The notes: generated from the sequence alone by a model not told the origin. Shown: positions 24,507 to 37,789, counted from the stretch's first letter. The stretch is DNA of 64,000 bases from Aphidius gifuensis (GCF_014905175.1 NC_057788.1:13417404-13481403), one strand, 5' to 3'. Numbers and translations: made by a program.

Positions 24507-26335
24507 CAGTGCCGTAACAAGGGGTGGGCAAGAGGGGCAACTGCCCAGGGCGCAGTGTAAAGGGGGGCGCACTTAGAAGCGCGTCACAAGAAAAAAAATA
24601 TTCTTTTTTAAACAATTTAAAAAAAAATTATATTTTCAGGAAAGAAATTGACTACTGTCATTTATGATCATTCAGATATTACATAAACATGATTGTCTTT
24701 CTGAATTTTGAAGTTAATTGTCCTCATTATTGTCATTTGTCGTTTAGAGACAATCGTCCTAGAACAATATTAAAAATGCAAAATAAGACGTAAAATAAAA
24801 AATATACTTAATAATTTGAATTGAAATTTTTTTTTGTTTCTTCTGACAACGGCCAAGACACGATCCTCTATACTCTAAAATTCTACCTAATTCTACCTAT
24901 CACTAACATGGTACTATAACCGACTTAACCACTAACGCAGGTTAACAGGGACCGATTTTTATTCTGCTTGTATTGACTATATATGCCAAAGGTTATTCTT
25001 TTTTTAATTGACATAAATTGAGATGATTATGGCAAATGGCTGAGAAATTAATTCAGATTACGAATTTATTTATCTGGTCACATCCTTTTCTTAGCAACAT
25101 TTGCCATAATTAATTAATAAAAAAGCTATTGCCAAATATTGCTGAGGAAAGAATGTATCACCAAATATATTATTTCCTAGTCTAAATGAATTCTTTAGCT
25201 ATTTTAGACAATAATTTCAATTTATGATAGGAGATATTGCCATGGTAGAAATACTACAGGTATGGCAGTGCGCAGCCTGGTTTGGCCGCTGTTAATCGAC
25301 CAATCAAAAGGTCGCCTTCTCGCCACAAAAATGGAAGACTTTATGCGCGCGCGATACAAATTTGTTAAGAAAATTTTCAAGTTTTTTTTAAATTTTTCAA
25401 AAGTTATCATATTTATTCAACTAGATTTGGTATATTTTATAATGATTCACATACATCAATGATAAAAATTAATTATTTATATTAAATAAATGAATCCAAG
25501 TATAATAAATACAACACAACCTCTATTGTTTGTGGCATCAAAAAAAACAACAACAATGAAAATATTATAATTTATTTGTTAAACTGTCTTGGTTTTTTTA
25601 TTTTTTTTAAACATGCTCCACATATATTTATTAGTATTTACAACAATATAAAAAATAGTTGTCAAAACAGTATGTTAGAGAGAGAGGATCTTATAATAGA
25701 GATTGCGTGTTAGAAAGAAAAGCAAAACAGCTCGATGGCGCGTTCTTGATTGGTTGAAAAAATAAGGCTGCGCAGAACGCGACGAAAAAAGCATGGACTA
25801 CTGCCATACCTGTAGTACTTCTACCATGGATATTGCTAAGGAATTAATTTAGACTAGGAATTAATATATTTGGTTACATACTTTCCCTAGATACATTTGC
25901 CATAATTAATTAATCAAAAAGCTATTGGTGACTGTTGCTAAAGATTGGATGTAACCAAATAAATTATTTCATTATCTAGATCAATTTCTCTGCAATGGTT
26001 TCTATAATACAATAGAATCATTGTGCCAAATTGATTGTATCTTCAATAGACTTCGATGACATCATAGATGAATTTTCCAGCGACAACGCCAGAAGACAAA
26101 AACTGTTTTGATTTTCTAATGATCTATTCTTCATCTATCGGTATTACTTTTAAAATATTTTGTCTTCTATATTAATATCCACAACAATTTTTATTTAAAA
26201 AATAAAATAATTTCAGTATATTCTGGCGGTTTTGCTTGTTATATATATTATTGTTAAATACACCTAACAAATGAATTCTTTTTTATATATTATATCGATA
26301 AAAATAGGGCGCAAAAATTCCTTGTTACGGCACTG
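24507..26335. mobile_element. Non-autonomous hAT-type element, 1.83 kb
   Basis: Terminal inverted repeats CAGTGCCGTAACAAGG lie at 24507-24522 and in inverse form at 26320-26335. The element is flanked by the 8-bp duplication TTATAAAG (24499-24506 and 26336-26343), as expected of hAT transposons. No transposase frame is present. Inside are two palindromic subunits of about 165 bases (about 25025-25200 and 25840-26000) that share TTTGCCATAATTAATTAA and flanking inverted arms. A second element (25241-25828) is inserted between them. Confidence 0.9.
25241..25828. mobile_element. hAT-type MITE, copy 1 (nested)
   Basis: Terminal inverted repeats of 29 bases starting CATGGTAGAARTACTACAGG, one mismatch, with the 8-bp duplication GATATTGC at 25233-25240 and 25829-25836. 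It is 588 bp and non-coding. A second copy in opposite orientation is at 43984-44580. Confidence 0.95.
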
Positions 26336-26551
26336 TTATAAAGATAATAATATTATTATTTTAAAATAATAAATCAATTTCAGAAAAACATAAAAAAAAA
26401 TTTTTTTTTTCTTCTACATGATCATAACTCGAAAACTAATTGAAAAATAAAAAATTGTAATCAAGAATCAAACCCGGGTTATTTGGGGGATAGGGAAGGA
26501 CCGTCTTGAAAAAATCCTAACACTAAAATATACATATATTTTCTTTTTTTA

Positions 26552-29065
26552 TTAGAATACAGCCATATGGTTATTTGGTTGTTCGCAAACGTAATCCCCA
26601 ACTTTAATTAGAACATTTATAGAAAATATATCAGTTCCTTTTAAAAGTGAATATTTATTTTTCATTTGGATAGGCAATATATGTTTGACTTCTCTCTTTG
26701 TTTCTGTATGAATGAATTTTTTTTCAGAGTCAATAGTAAAATATTGAAACATAAAATATTCATCGTTCCCGATTTAAAAAAAAAATCGAATCAAGGCATA
26801 AATCATTGCATTATTAAATTTAATTTTTATAAATGAATTTTTTGTTTTTGTCTTCCTGTAAAATTGAGAAGAAAGAGGGAGACCTCGGAACTTTGCCCGA
26901 CCATATACCATTATATCATTAGGATCTGGAAAATGATCTGTGAGTATTATACGTTCATATTCATTAATAAATTCACGGCCGAACCGTGGTATTCCAAGGA
27001 ATATAAAACGGTTTTTCTCTACTCTATCTTTATCATAATCAGTACAGCAACTCCTCAATATTTGTGTACCTTGAGTGATAAGATTTTTCTTAATTTTTTC
27101 CCCTTGATGTTTTGAACCGTGAACGCAGTGAGCTAAAAATCCATTGTAGTTTTCAAAAGGAAAAGCTGATACCAAATGTAAAGGACCCCAACGTTCTACG
27201 CATAATGCAAGATGTAGTAATTGATGGACATTATATGTGTACTCTCTATCATTGTATAACTCTTTCATATCTCTCACAAATAATTTAAAATAAATATTTG
27301 CTCGAAGTATATCTTCTTGCGTTATTTTTTCTTGTATTAAAATAAATAAAGCATTAACAAATAATATCCAATGTTGTATAGATGGTTGAGGTAACTTGTC
27401 GGCACAAGATGGAAGAGATTATTATAGAATCCACACTAATATTTCCCAAGCTTTAAAAAAGTGAATTTCGAAAATACTACATGGCATTCTGTGAAAAAAA
27501 GATGGAGGTTGAATATTTTTTAGGAAACTTTCAATAGTGTTACGAAAACGTCCAATGTTCCATGGTCATTTTTTATTGGCCCAGCAATTGCCAATTTACT
27601 TGCCCACACCAAGTAGCACAGAATGTAAGAATTCAGGCGTAGTACAGGTTGATAACAGAAGTGATGGTATTGTAGATATAATGGTAGTTCCTTTTATTCC
27701 CATAATATGAGCTGTTCGGGAATTTTGAGATAACCGAATAGCCTGGTCAGCTTTACTGGCTTGGGCTTTTATGCTTGCGTCAGTTCGTAGTTTACTCAAA
27801 TTTTCTGCAAATGCATAAACGCGTACAGCGCGCTTCCCTTTAATTATTGTTTCGCATCTTGAAGTCATGATTTTACAAATATTGCATCCAAATTTACCGT
27901 TAAAACTTTGCATATTTAGGATATCTGCTCTGGCTGGAGCATCTGCAGTAAATAAAGGAGCTACAATTTTTGAAATACAAACTTGCTGTGTTTCTGGATT
28001 AATCCAATGCACGCCATCTACGTATAACTTTTCTAGCTAGGAGCAAAAAGGGCGAAGAAAAGTATTCATCAGAGGTTTTTTTTCGGAGTCATACCAAAGA
28101 CCAATTACGACAATAAAATTTTCCCTCAAATGAGGTGGTAGCTCACCGATTCTGAACATCAGGGGCTAACAATTACTTTTGCTGCTTTTCACTAAAGATA
28201 GATCATCAGTGTTTAAAATTAAAGTTAAATCATAAAGATTCCGATCAGGTCGTGAATTCACTCTTTTATATTCAGACCCATCTCTAATATCAGAGATAAT
28301 ATTTTCGTTTTGAGGATCATTGAACGGTATAAGTTTACTTGAAAGATTTCTATGTTCAAATAAGTATTTGATTTGATTCGAAATATCAAGTTCATAAAAA
28401 AACTTTGTTCTTTCAGTTTTTTCACATGCACTGCAAATTAATGCTCGGTTCTCAGTTTCTTTATATTTTCGACATTGTTCACAATAATAATGTTTTATTA
28501 GTGTTTCTGGAGGAGCTTTTTGCTTAATGTACTCAAATAATTTGTAGATTGTTTTAGGCATTTGATTGCAATCAGGAAGAAGCTTCTGAATTAATTTTAT
28601 AAAGCAGTTCAATGTTGATTTCGTAAATTTTTTTTCAAGATGTATTGTCATAAGTTCAAGGACCGCTTTGTCAGTTGTCATATTGCAACCTGAGTAAACA
28701 AAGCCAGATTCTATAGAGTTTAAATCTAAATTATCAATGACAGTATCATCGATATTATCTTCTTCATCACTGATATCGTATAGAGGATCATCGTTCATGA
28801 TTTCTTGCAAATTTTCAAAGCTTAACTCTACAGATTCGATTCTAAGATCAATCTCCTCGTCATTCATTAATATATTTTTATAATAATCTTCATTGTAACT
28901 ATTATCTGGTGTATCACTGCTATCATCACTGATAACTTCAAAACTATCTTCATTGACAGCAGGTGAAGAGACTGGATCATCCTGGTATTCGAAATTATTC
29001 ATTCCATCAATAACACACGTTAGTTCGGGATGACTTGTGTACGTAAGACGTGTTCTATATGGTAT
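26552..29065 (-). pseudogene. CACTA/EnSpm-like transposase, stop-riddled but in one frame
   Basis: A single minus-strand frame can be read from 29065 to 26552, about 838 codons. The 5' edge is a likely splice acceptor (TTGTTTTTCAG ending at 29066); the first ATG is at 29002. Residues after that ATG are acidic, followed by a four-cysteine motif (YYCEQCRKYK...ICSAC, about 28500-28420). The string LTLILNTDDLSLVKSSKSNC precedes the first stop. The middle has ADAPARADILNMQSFNGKFG (about 27945-27885), and the 3' part has YNVHQLLHLALCVERWGPL and FPFENYNGF (about 27235-27150). These are marks of CACTA-type (Transposase_21/DUF4218) proteins. Stops occur at 28166-28168, about 28040, 27596, about 27560, about 27430 and 26774. 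Confidence 0.85.
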
Positions 29066-29289
29066 CTGAAAAACAATGGATTGTAAAAAATACGAATTTT
29101 TAATAAATTATTTTTTTTTTCATTATATATTAACAATAATTAAGCAATATAATAAACAGACAATATGCTTCAAAAACAGGGCTGCGTTTTCATTTGTTAA
29201 TGACAGTAATTATTTTGTTCATAAAATGCAATATCGTAGTTTCTAAACGTATATAAAATACGAATAACAATGGCAGCTAAAAAATTCTA
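29066..29289 (-). other. Probable intron side of the CACTA gene
   Basis: The sequence upstream of the acceptor is AT-rich, with a pyrimidine-rich tract directly before the AG on the minus strand. No upstream coding exon was recognised. Confidence 0.35.
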
Positions 29290-29420
29290 ATGTCAGAATT
29301 GAGGGTCCGGATGCAATAACTCGCCGAGCGCTCGAAGTCAAGAAACTGCTATGTTGCTGTGGGTGAAAAATAGGAAAAATTAAAATTGAAAAATAAAAAA
29401 AAATAAAATACAGTCGTCGA
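29290..29420 (+). repeat. Fragment of a repeat that is coding at 46.9 kb
   Basis: Shares GAGGGTCCGGATGCAATAAC, CGAGCGCTCGAA and AAAATTAAAATTGA with the reverse complement of about 46850-46980. Confidence 0.75.
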
Positions 29421-29554
29421 TAGAATTAACAAATACATATTTTTCTCCAAATAAATGTTTTTTTATAATAATTAGTTAACGAGATAAAAAATATAAACGA
29501 AATTTTTTTTCTCGAAAAAAATCGAGGGGGAAGTCACTCCAAAATTTAGTGTAC

Positions 29555-29712
29555 ACCAGATTACAGACTACCAGTAATCATATAATCTTCCCAATGATAA
29601 CACAAGATTACTTTTTTTGTAATCCCAGTGATTTTTTATGATTACACTTAAAATTCAAAGATTTCATAAAGATTACACGAGATTATTGAAGATTACACCA
29701 GATTCCAGATTT
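29555..29712. repeat. Cluster of GATTAC words
   Basis: GATTAC or its complement GTAATC occurs seven times within about 140 bases (about 29559, 29573, 29605, 29620, 29640, 29670, 29690), on both strands and with irregular spacing. No frame. Confidence 0.7.
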
Positions 29713-31099
29713 CCTTTCTTATATTTTATAAAAATTTTTTTTTATTGAAAAATAATAATTGGTAATAATTGCTTGAAAATACTGATAAAAAAAAATGTGT
29801 GACAAATTTTGTAAAAAAATAATTTTATTTGGAAAGGGTAATTTTGAGCCATGTAATTCTCCGACGAAAGATATGTTAAATCAACCAACAAATAGAAAAA
29901 AATTTGAGAAAAAAAAGTTTTGCATCAACTTATGCTTGGAACAGAGATGAAGATAGAAGCACATAAACACATGTACAATGACAACCTCGTGACTTCAAGT
30001 AAATGCGTAAACAGGCTTGTCCGTGTAGACTCTTTTATGTATGTGTTGAAAAGAACTTGACACGCTTCCAGCCAGTGGTATTGAAATTTTTAAGGGACGA
30101 AAGTCATAAGCTAAAGTCAGTATACATTACCAAGACTTTAAAATTGGATAAATGTTAAATTTCTTTTTCTATTGTATGAAAATAAATAAATAATTTGCAT
30201 TTGATGACGACTTTTTCTTCATACAAAAGTTTTAATATTCTAATGTATTAAATATAAATCATACAAGCAATATTATTTGAAAAATAAATATTCTTATTTC
30301 TATTCTATATGCACATGACTGTATTAATTTTTAGATTCTGGTCTAGAATTTTTCACTTAGTCTTTAATTTTTAATGAATGATGAGTTTTTAAGCATTAGA
30401 AACTTTTGTTAGATATACCTGTCAGCTCAATGCGTTAAGGGTAGAGACCCCCGTCGTGAGCCTATGCCCCACTACTGACTACCAATATCTAACCATATAT
30501 ATTTACAGTTGTTTTAGTGTCGTCTACATATATTTTTCTATATCTGAATTTTAGAATAACTTATAGGCCAGAATCGTTAGTCTGAAGTAATTATATAACT
30601 TTCGAAATAAAATACCATTGATACCCCTTTTTTTTCAACTATAATTTATATTTTTTTATTATCACGAGAAAAATTAAATTTTGATTAATTATAAATGCTC
30701 AATTTATTATTGAGCCCTAACCCTCAACTATATAAAAAAACACAAAGGTATTTTAATAAATCGATTTTAGCTAATAAAAAAATTAAATTTTTTTCGAAAA
30801 TATATGTATTAAAAAAGGAATAATATTATACCGGTATAATATTATGTATGTGCCATAATGGAATCTTTTGTAATAAAAAAATCATAAATTTTTCTGATTT
30901 AAAACTATTTTGAAAAATTATATCATTTCAAAATTAATAAACAATTGTAATATTAATAAATGATAGTAATTGTAATATTAATAATAAGAACAAAAAAAAA
31001 AAAAACTTACTGGCTTGTCATTATTGTATTTCCATGTTTTGTACTTTCTTTTAAAAACTTGTCGATTTTGTGGTTCTGTCATTTTCTTATGTATTCCCA
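29713..31099. other. No gene seen
   Basis: AT-rich. A short block near 30415-30490 (CAGCTCAATGCGTTAAGG, then GTCGTGAGCC) faintly resembles a tRNA or SINE head but lacks a good B-box. Nothing else recognised. Confidence 0.5.
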
Positions 31100-32368
31100 A
31101 TCTAAACAAAAAAAGAAACACAGTTTTTTTTACAAAAAGGAGCGTCAAGTATTCGAAATCCCCACTAATTATGTGATTATAGTAATTTTATTTTATATTG
31201 ATATTTATTAATTTTTAAGATACAAAAAGATATAATACCAAAATAAGTCAAGAAGGAAATATTAAACGCATATAATTAAGTCTTAATCTTTGACAAAATT
31301 TTATACTTGACCCCGCCCGGTTCTTCCCAAATAAAATTTAAAGCCTACACACGTCTCGACAACACAGTTAATGGTATTTTCCAATTATCCCTTATTATAA
31401 ATATGTACCCTTCACATTTTATCTAAGCTTAGGACTGGCAGCGTACAATCTTGTTAACTTTCCGGCATGTTTAAAAAAATATATATATATACATATATAT
31501 ACTTTTTTCGTCAATCAACAATTCAATAATGAATGCGTATGACACAATATGACACGAGCGCCGAATATATATTTTACAGTGTAAAAGGTGGTGTCCACTA
31601 TGCAATTTTCCCAGATATCACCAAAAATTATAGTTGAATTCAGTTACAATGCTAATAAGCTAAGGGTATAAACTCACGATAAGCCTAATTTCGGTTGTAA
31701 AGCGCACTAGCATGTGTAACGAGTTGGGTTGTGTCGAACTTGTAAACATGGCCGTCCTAATTCCCATAAAACTAGTAATATGTCCCCAGCCATCGTGGTT
31801 TTTCTAGTAATTTTACGTGTTGCGCATGCTTAGACCACTCAGAATTACGTCAGCCATGTTTACAAGCAAAAGTTAGCTTGTCGTGCTTTTGAGCTCTAAG
31901 ACATTAATTTAATATAATTCAAATACTTTTCATAGATTTTCAAAAAAATCACACTTGTCACGCTCTATTCTTGTCTCTTGTATATGAAACTACTATGATA
32001 AAGTCCCGAGGTTGTGACTGCGCATACATTTATGTAGAACGACTACTAAATTTCAGTAGATCTGCATTGGTGTGAAAGTCTTTAATAAGGGATAATTGGA
32101 AAATACCATTAACTCTGTTGTCGAGACGTGTGTAGGCTTTAAATTTTATTTGGGAAGAACCGGGCGGGGTCAAGTATAAAATTTTGTCAAAGATTAAGAC
32201 TTAATTATATGCGTTTAATATTTCCTTCTTGACTTATTTTGGTATTATATCTTTTTGTATCTTAAAAATTAATAAATATCAATATAAAATAAAATTACTA
32301 TAATCACATAATTAGTGGGGATTTCGAATACTTGACGCTCCTTTTTGTGTTTCTTTTTTTGTTTAGAT
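31100..32368. mobile_element. Long-TIR DNA element, ~290-bp arms
   Basis: The arms 31100-31397 and 32083-32368 are near-perfect inverted repeats. One 12-base indel near 31122 and a few substitutions separate them. Outer tips are ATCTAAAC and GTTTAGAT. The centre holds a smaller inverted-repeat element (31671-31891) and no reading frame. A diverged arm of the same family is at 21366-21575. The superfamily is not clear; I could not find a convincing target duplication. Confidence 0.85.
31671..31891. mobile_element. Small nested TIR element
   Basis: AACTCACGATAAGCCTAATT at the left pairs with the reverse complement of the right end (GCACGACAAGCTAACTTTTG), each followed by a TTGTAAA box. A third arm of the family is at 32956-32991 (ACTCACGACAAGCTAAAATT). 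Confidence 0.55.
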
Positions 32369-33390
32369 ATCACATCTTTTTGTAAAGTCCTTGAATCATT
32401 CGATAGAAAAAACGATAATATTCAAAAGTATATGTTTTTGCTAGCAACGAACAAGTTATCAATTTTTATCCAGCTAGTATTCTTGCGGAAATAACTGACG
32501 AAATAACTAACTTTATACGTAGAACCCAATCAGCGCCAAATTGGCAAATTTGAGAAGCTCGAGGTACAGGACATATTTTCTCCCATTTCCAATGTACGGA
32601 GTTGACTCTCCTTCTTTCTAGCCGTCTTGGTAGAACCACAAATGTGAATTTTAGAAGTGGGTATTCCTTTGATTAAGCAATTATCATTTTTACTTGACCA
32701 TTTAAATTTATTGGTCTAAAACAATGATATCATTAATTTTGAGGACCTCAATCTTTCTTAGAATTTTCGTTGATCTAAAACAATCGACACATGTATTAAA
32801 CCCCTTTGTGCCACAATGATAGTGATTGATCAATAAGTTCTTGTAAAATGAATGTGTTATTTTTATTTGGTATTAAAAGATTTAAATTTTTTTTTGGAAA
32901 ATTTAAGGTTTTCTACAATCAAATAACCAATACTTGACATCAATTTTAGGGTGCGAACTCACGACAAGCTAAAATTTCCGCTTGCAAAAATGGCAGTTAT
33001 AAAAATCACCAAAAAAGTAACTAAATTCTTAAACTTCTATTTCCGTCCTAGGACGACCATTCAGAAAGAACTTCTAGGACTGCCAACTAAATTCATAGTT
33101 TGATAATCTGAGACTTGATGAAAATGTGAATAGTGATAATACAAGTTTGTTTTATTTGCATATTTTTCATCACAGTATACACAAGTTTCGTTTTCAGTTA
33201 TTGTCTTAAGGTTGTTTGTAAATATTTGAGTTTCTACTCGATTTTTTTTTAATTAGGCTTATTTTTTAAATGAAATAATTATCTATCTTGACAAATTATT
33301 TCAATTTTTTTTGCCTCGGCTTTTTATAGATAATGAATGTCAAAGTTGACAACTTTTATACACGAGAATAGTGCGAAACAATTTTTTTTT

Positions 33391-33582
33391 TCTTAAACAG
33401 CATATAGATTCGTTGTCTACTCGAAAACTTTTTCTATCAAATTGTAGATAAACGAATATTTGAAAATAAGTTATATTTTTTTCTTAAACAGCATATAGTA
33501 GATTCGTTGTCTACTCGAAAACTATCAAATTGTAGATAAGAAAAAAACGAATATAATTTGAAAAAATAAGTTATATTTGCCA
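33391..33582. repeat. Tandem duplication, 92-bp period
   Basis: CTTAAACAGCATATAG, TTCGTTGTCTACTCGAAAAC and ATCAAATTGTAGATAA occur twice in succession, from about 33391 and 33483, with small indels. Confidence 0.85.
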
Positions 33583-34182
33583 CGGATTTTAAAAGTTATT
33601 CAAGTTTTAAAAAAAAAAATATTTGCTTTCTCGCGGCAAGTGATGCGCACAGACGTGACACACACAAGCATATAATGTAGCTGTGTACTGTACTTGCTTG
33701 CTAGCAGTAGTGTTAGTGTCTGTCTGTATATGCACGGACACACTTAAAAGCCGGTTTTCAAGACAGAAGCGCAACAAAATTTCGGGTACCCGGGCATGAG
33801 ATATAGCGTTACGATATACGGGCCCCTCAAACTACAAATATTGGTTCGACGATGTCTTTTACAAACAACCTCAACCAGCTCAATTTTATGAATTCAACTT
33901 GTATAAGCATAAAGACTACTTTTTTCACTAAAAATTTTATTGCACTGGTTACATTTAATTTCATTCTTTTCTTCTATTGTTTTTCATTTGTAAATGAAAA
34001 TGAATTGTCACCAAAATATCACACAATTGCACACAATACTTAATTACTATATGCATCAATCTATATTGATTTTATTTATTTATTGTATTATTATAATATT
34101 AATTACCTTCACAATTAATATCCAAATTTAAACCAAATAAATATATAATTATGAATATTTTTTATATAATACGAGATCACTG

Positions 34183-34199
34183 GGCGCGCTTCGCGCGCC
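34183..34199. other. GC-only hairpin GGCGCGC/GCGCGCC
   Basis: A perfect 7-bp GC stem with a 3-base loop, standing alone in AT-rich DNA. Confidence 0.6.
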
Positions 34200-34736
34200 T
34201 GTTTTTCTTATAAAAATGAGAAGATAGTTTTTTAAAAAATATTATCACAATCATACTTTCTCTTGATGTCATTATTCATTGAGCTATTTTGTAAAAATAG
34301 TAATTCACATTTATGTTTCAATTATTTTCATTGTTATTTAGTAATAATTTAAAAAAAAAAACAACACTCTGTTCACACGAATAAAAGACAATTTTTAAAA
34401 AAGATAGAGTTTAAACAAATTCGTACAGCCACTGTTGAAGCAAAACTCATTTCTTTATGACATTATTGTGGATGTTTAGTTCGAATATTTTGAAGTGAAA
34501 CTTCTTTTCGCAGGGTAGTGAAAAAAAAATCAGTGTGTCGTCCATGTAACGCTCGGGCAAGCGACCGCTCGGAGCAAGCATTTGCCCATATAACTAATAA
34601 GAGTGAGTGAGTGAGTGGCTACGAGCGAAAAAAGAGATATGCTTTGAATGAATGTGTGTGTGCGTTGCCAATAGTGTAGCTGATCGGTTCGCAACGCTTA
34701 TGAAAATAATGAATCAAAAAATTATAAATGAATACA

Positions 34737-35715
34737 TATACTCAATTGAAAATTATTATTAGTATATTTATGTTATTGATATTATTATTATAATTATTAT
34801 TTTATTATTAATATCGATATTATTATTATGGATATAATGAATACCAATGATATTATTACTATTATTAAATTGATATTATTATTCTTCATAATATTATTGA
34901 AATTATTATTATTTATAATGATATTATTGATATCTATAACGATAGTATAAATAAAAATAACAACAATAATTTCAATAATATCATCGATATTAATAATATC
35001 AATATAATATTAGTAATAATATCAATGGTATGAATCATATTAATAATAATAATAATATCGATATAATATTGATAATGATAAGATCAATACTGACATTAAT
35101 ATTCAAGTATAAATATTAATAATTATTAGTATTTATATTTCAAATATTATTATTATAAATGTTATTATTAATATAGTTAATATCATTTATATTATGACTA
35201 TAGTCATTCCTAATTCCTAATTCCTATTCCTAATTTATAATGTTATCAAAATTATTATTGACATTTGTATTCTGTATAATATTATTGAAATAATTGTTAT
35301 TAATATTATTAATATCGATATATATTAATAATAATAATAAAAATGCTAATAGTACTGTTAATAATATTCAAATATAAATATTAGTAATTATTAGTGTTTA
35401 TATTTCAAATATTATTATTATAGATATTGTTATTAATATCAATAAGATTGTTAATAATTGATTATATTATTGAAATTATTGTTATTATTATCATTTATAT
35501 ATATTCATAGTACAAATAATAATAATAATAACGATAATTATATGAATAATAATAATATTGATAATAATTTTAATAATATCAATGGTATTAATAATAATAA
35601 TAATATCAATAACGATATAATATTGATATAATTATCAATAACGATATAATATTAATAATATTATCAATATTTATAGTTTGGATATTATCGCAATATGATC
35701 GATATTGTTATTATA
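34737..35715. repeat. Degenerate ATT/ATC-rich repeat region
   Basis: About 1 kb of ATT, AAT and ATCAAT words, with one block of about 70 bases repeated at 35104-35172 and 35379-35450 (AATTATTAGTRTTTATATTT). Probably an old trinucleotide array. Confidence 0.8.
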
Positions 35716-35781
35716 AATATCATATTGATATCATCATTTATACTATAATAGGATTCACGGTCATTTTCCCGTGTAATAGAA

Positions 35782-36455
35782 TAGGGTTCTTCGATTCTTA
35801 GAAAAGGAATCGATCTTCAAGAATCGAATTTGTAAGAATCGGGAAGCCGATATATCGCCACAAAAAGTACTCGATTCATAAAGAATCGATTAAGAAATCG
35901 TGTTTTTATAATTATTTTTTTATTAATTTTTTAAATCATACATTATTTTTTATGTATACACAATATTAATAGAAAAAAAAACGAATGAAATTGAATGAAA
36001 AATATGATGTTGAAAAAGAGAATATTATAAATATTAGTAATAAATAATTAAATATTATTATTATTCATTAAATATTAAATATTAAATAATATTCATATTT
36101 ATATTAGTATTTATTATTTAATATTAATATTTATTATTTATATGAGAACGGTCATAGGCCAATCCCCAATCATCAAGTGTCAACGAACTTTGTTGTTTCT
36201 TTCTAATTTTTTTTCTTTTTTTATTTTATATTAAAAAATAGTTTAAAATAAATACAAATGATGGCCTAGGTTTATAAAACTTAAAACAATGCACTTTGTA
36301 AGGGAGAAAAACAAGACCGATTCTTTTGGCGATATTCGGTGAAAAAAATTCATGAATCGATTAATCGGCTCTGAAAAGAATCGGATACTTGTACTCGATA
36401 TGAATCGATCCAGTACTCGAGTACTTAAAAAATCACCGAAAATCAAAGACCCCTA
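35782..36455. mobile_element. Possible TIR element with GAATCGAT repeats
   Basis: TAGGGTTCTTCGATT at 35782 is nearly the inverse of AATCAAAGACCCCTA at about 36441. GAATCGAT-type words cluster inside both ends (35810-35900 and 36310-36420). An AT-rich middle separates them. The target duplication is not clear. Confidence 0.45.
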
Positions 36456-37780
36456 CACTACAAACATTATCAATATTATTAATATCATCAATAATATCAT
36501 CATTTATTAATTGATTGTCAATATTATTGAAGTCGTTACGAATATCTTGACGAACTGCGAAAGAAGTTTCACTTCCCTCGCGCGTACTGCTAACACACAC
36601 AAATTTTTTTATTTCACTATTCAGTTTTTCATGGCTGAGTATTTTTGATAACTTAATCATTCAGTTACAAAAAGAGCAAACTATAATTATGTTTTCTCAT
36701 GTCTTTTAAAAAACCCTTCTCATAATTTACCCATAATACTTTATTCATCAAAGTCTCGATCACTTTATTTTCGATTCTTTTATTTCTGTGATGCAATTCC
36801 CAATTAATTAATTAAACATTCATTTCAAAATTACTCATGTTCATAATAAAATATTTCTAAATAGAATTTTCCCGAAATCATGATTCCTATATTCAAAAAA
36901 CACCTCATGAAAAAAACTACAGGAAAAAAAAATGTAAATTTTATAAATTAATATGGTTAAGCTTGTGTTTTCTTTTTTAAATTGTAAAATTCATATTAAA
37001 AAAATATAAAAACACGTCTCCGTTTTTTCATTTTATTAATAGGTAATTTTCATTTGATTTTGTCCTTAGATTCTTCTTTTCCTCCGTAAAATATTAATTA
37101 TACAATTTTTTTATGATAAATTTTACTTTTCATTTTTGTCCGTGCAGTACTTCTATCCTAAAAAATTTTAAAATCAATTTTGACTCTTTTTTATATTTGC
37201 TATAACTTGTACACGAAATACGACGTTTCCTGCTTCAAGTCATGTACATAAAACATATATTTCTAAATAGAATTTTTGTGAAACTATGAATCTGAGACTT
37301 CAAACTCACCCTCAATAAAAATCTCCAAACAATTTCATGAAATGATTATAACTCTTTATTTTATGCAGTTTTATATTTGCCACGACTTGTAGATAAAATA
37401 AATTCAAAAAGTGGCTAATATTTCGTTTTTCTTAAGGCATTTGTCAAATCATAAACTAAAGATCTGAAAAATCATGCACCTATTCTAAAATCTTCTTTTT
37501 CAATTATTTTTCATTTATGTTGATTATTAATTTTCAAGAAAATTTCGACATTATATTTTCACGAATAACATATAATTTATAAAACAATGGAATTTCCGGC
37601 AACCTTTGTCGAAAAAAAATCCATTTCTTTATAACGTTTTTGTGCTTACTTCAAACATTTTCCATTTTACTAGTCCGTTTTCAGGGGTACGTATATTTTT
37701 GATTAATTAATCATTCATTCACACAGAGCGAATTATTATGTTCTTAAGTATTTTTAAAAAAAAAATTCTTCTTTATAAAT
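36456..37780. other. No gene seen; one dispersed-repeat copy
   Basis: A copy of AAGAAGTTTCACTTCCC followed by TCGCGCGTACTGC is at 36561-36577. The rest is AT-rich without a recognisable frame. Confidence 0.55.
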
Positions 37781-37789
37781 ATGATCCCG

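Noticed and set aside
30415..30490. tRNA gene candidate (CAGCTCAATGCGTTAAGG)
   Set aside because: No clover-leaf could be drawn and the B-box is poor; at most a SINE relic.
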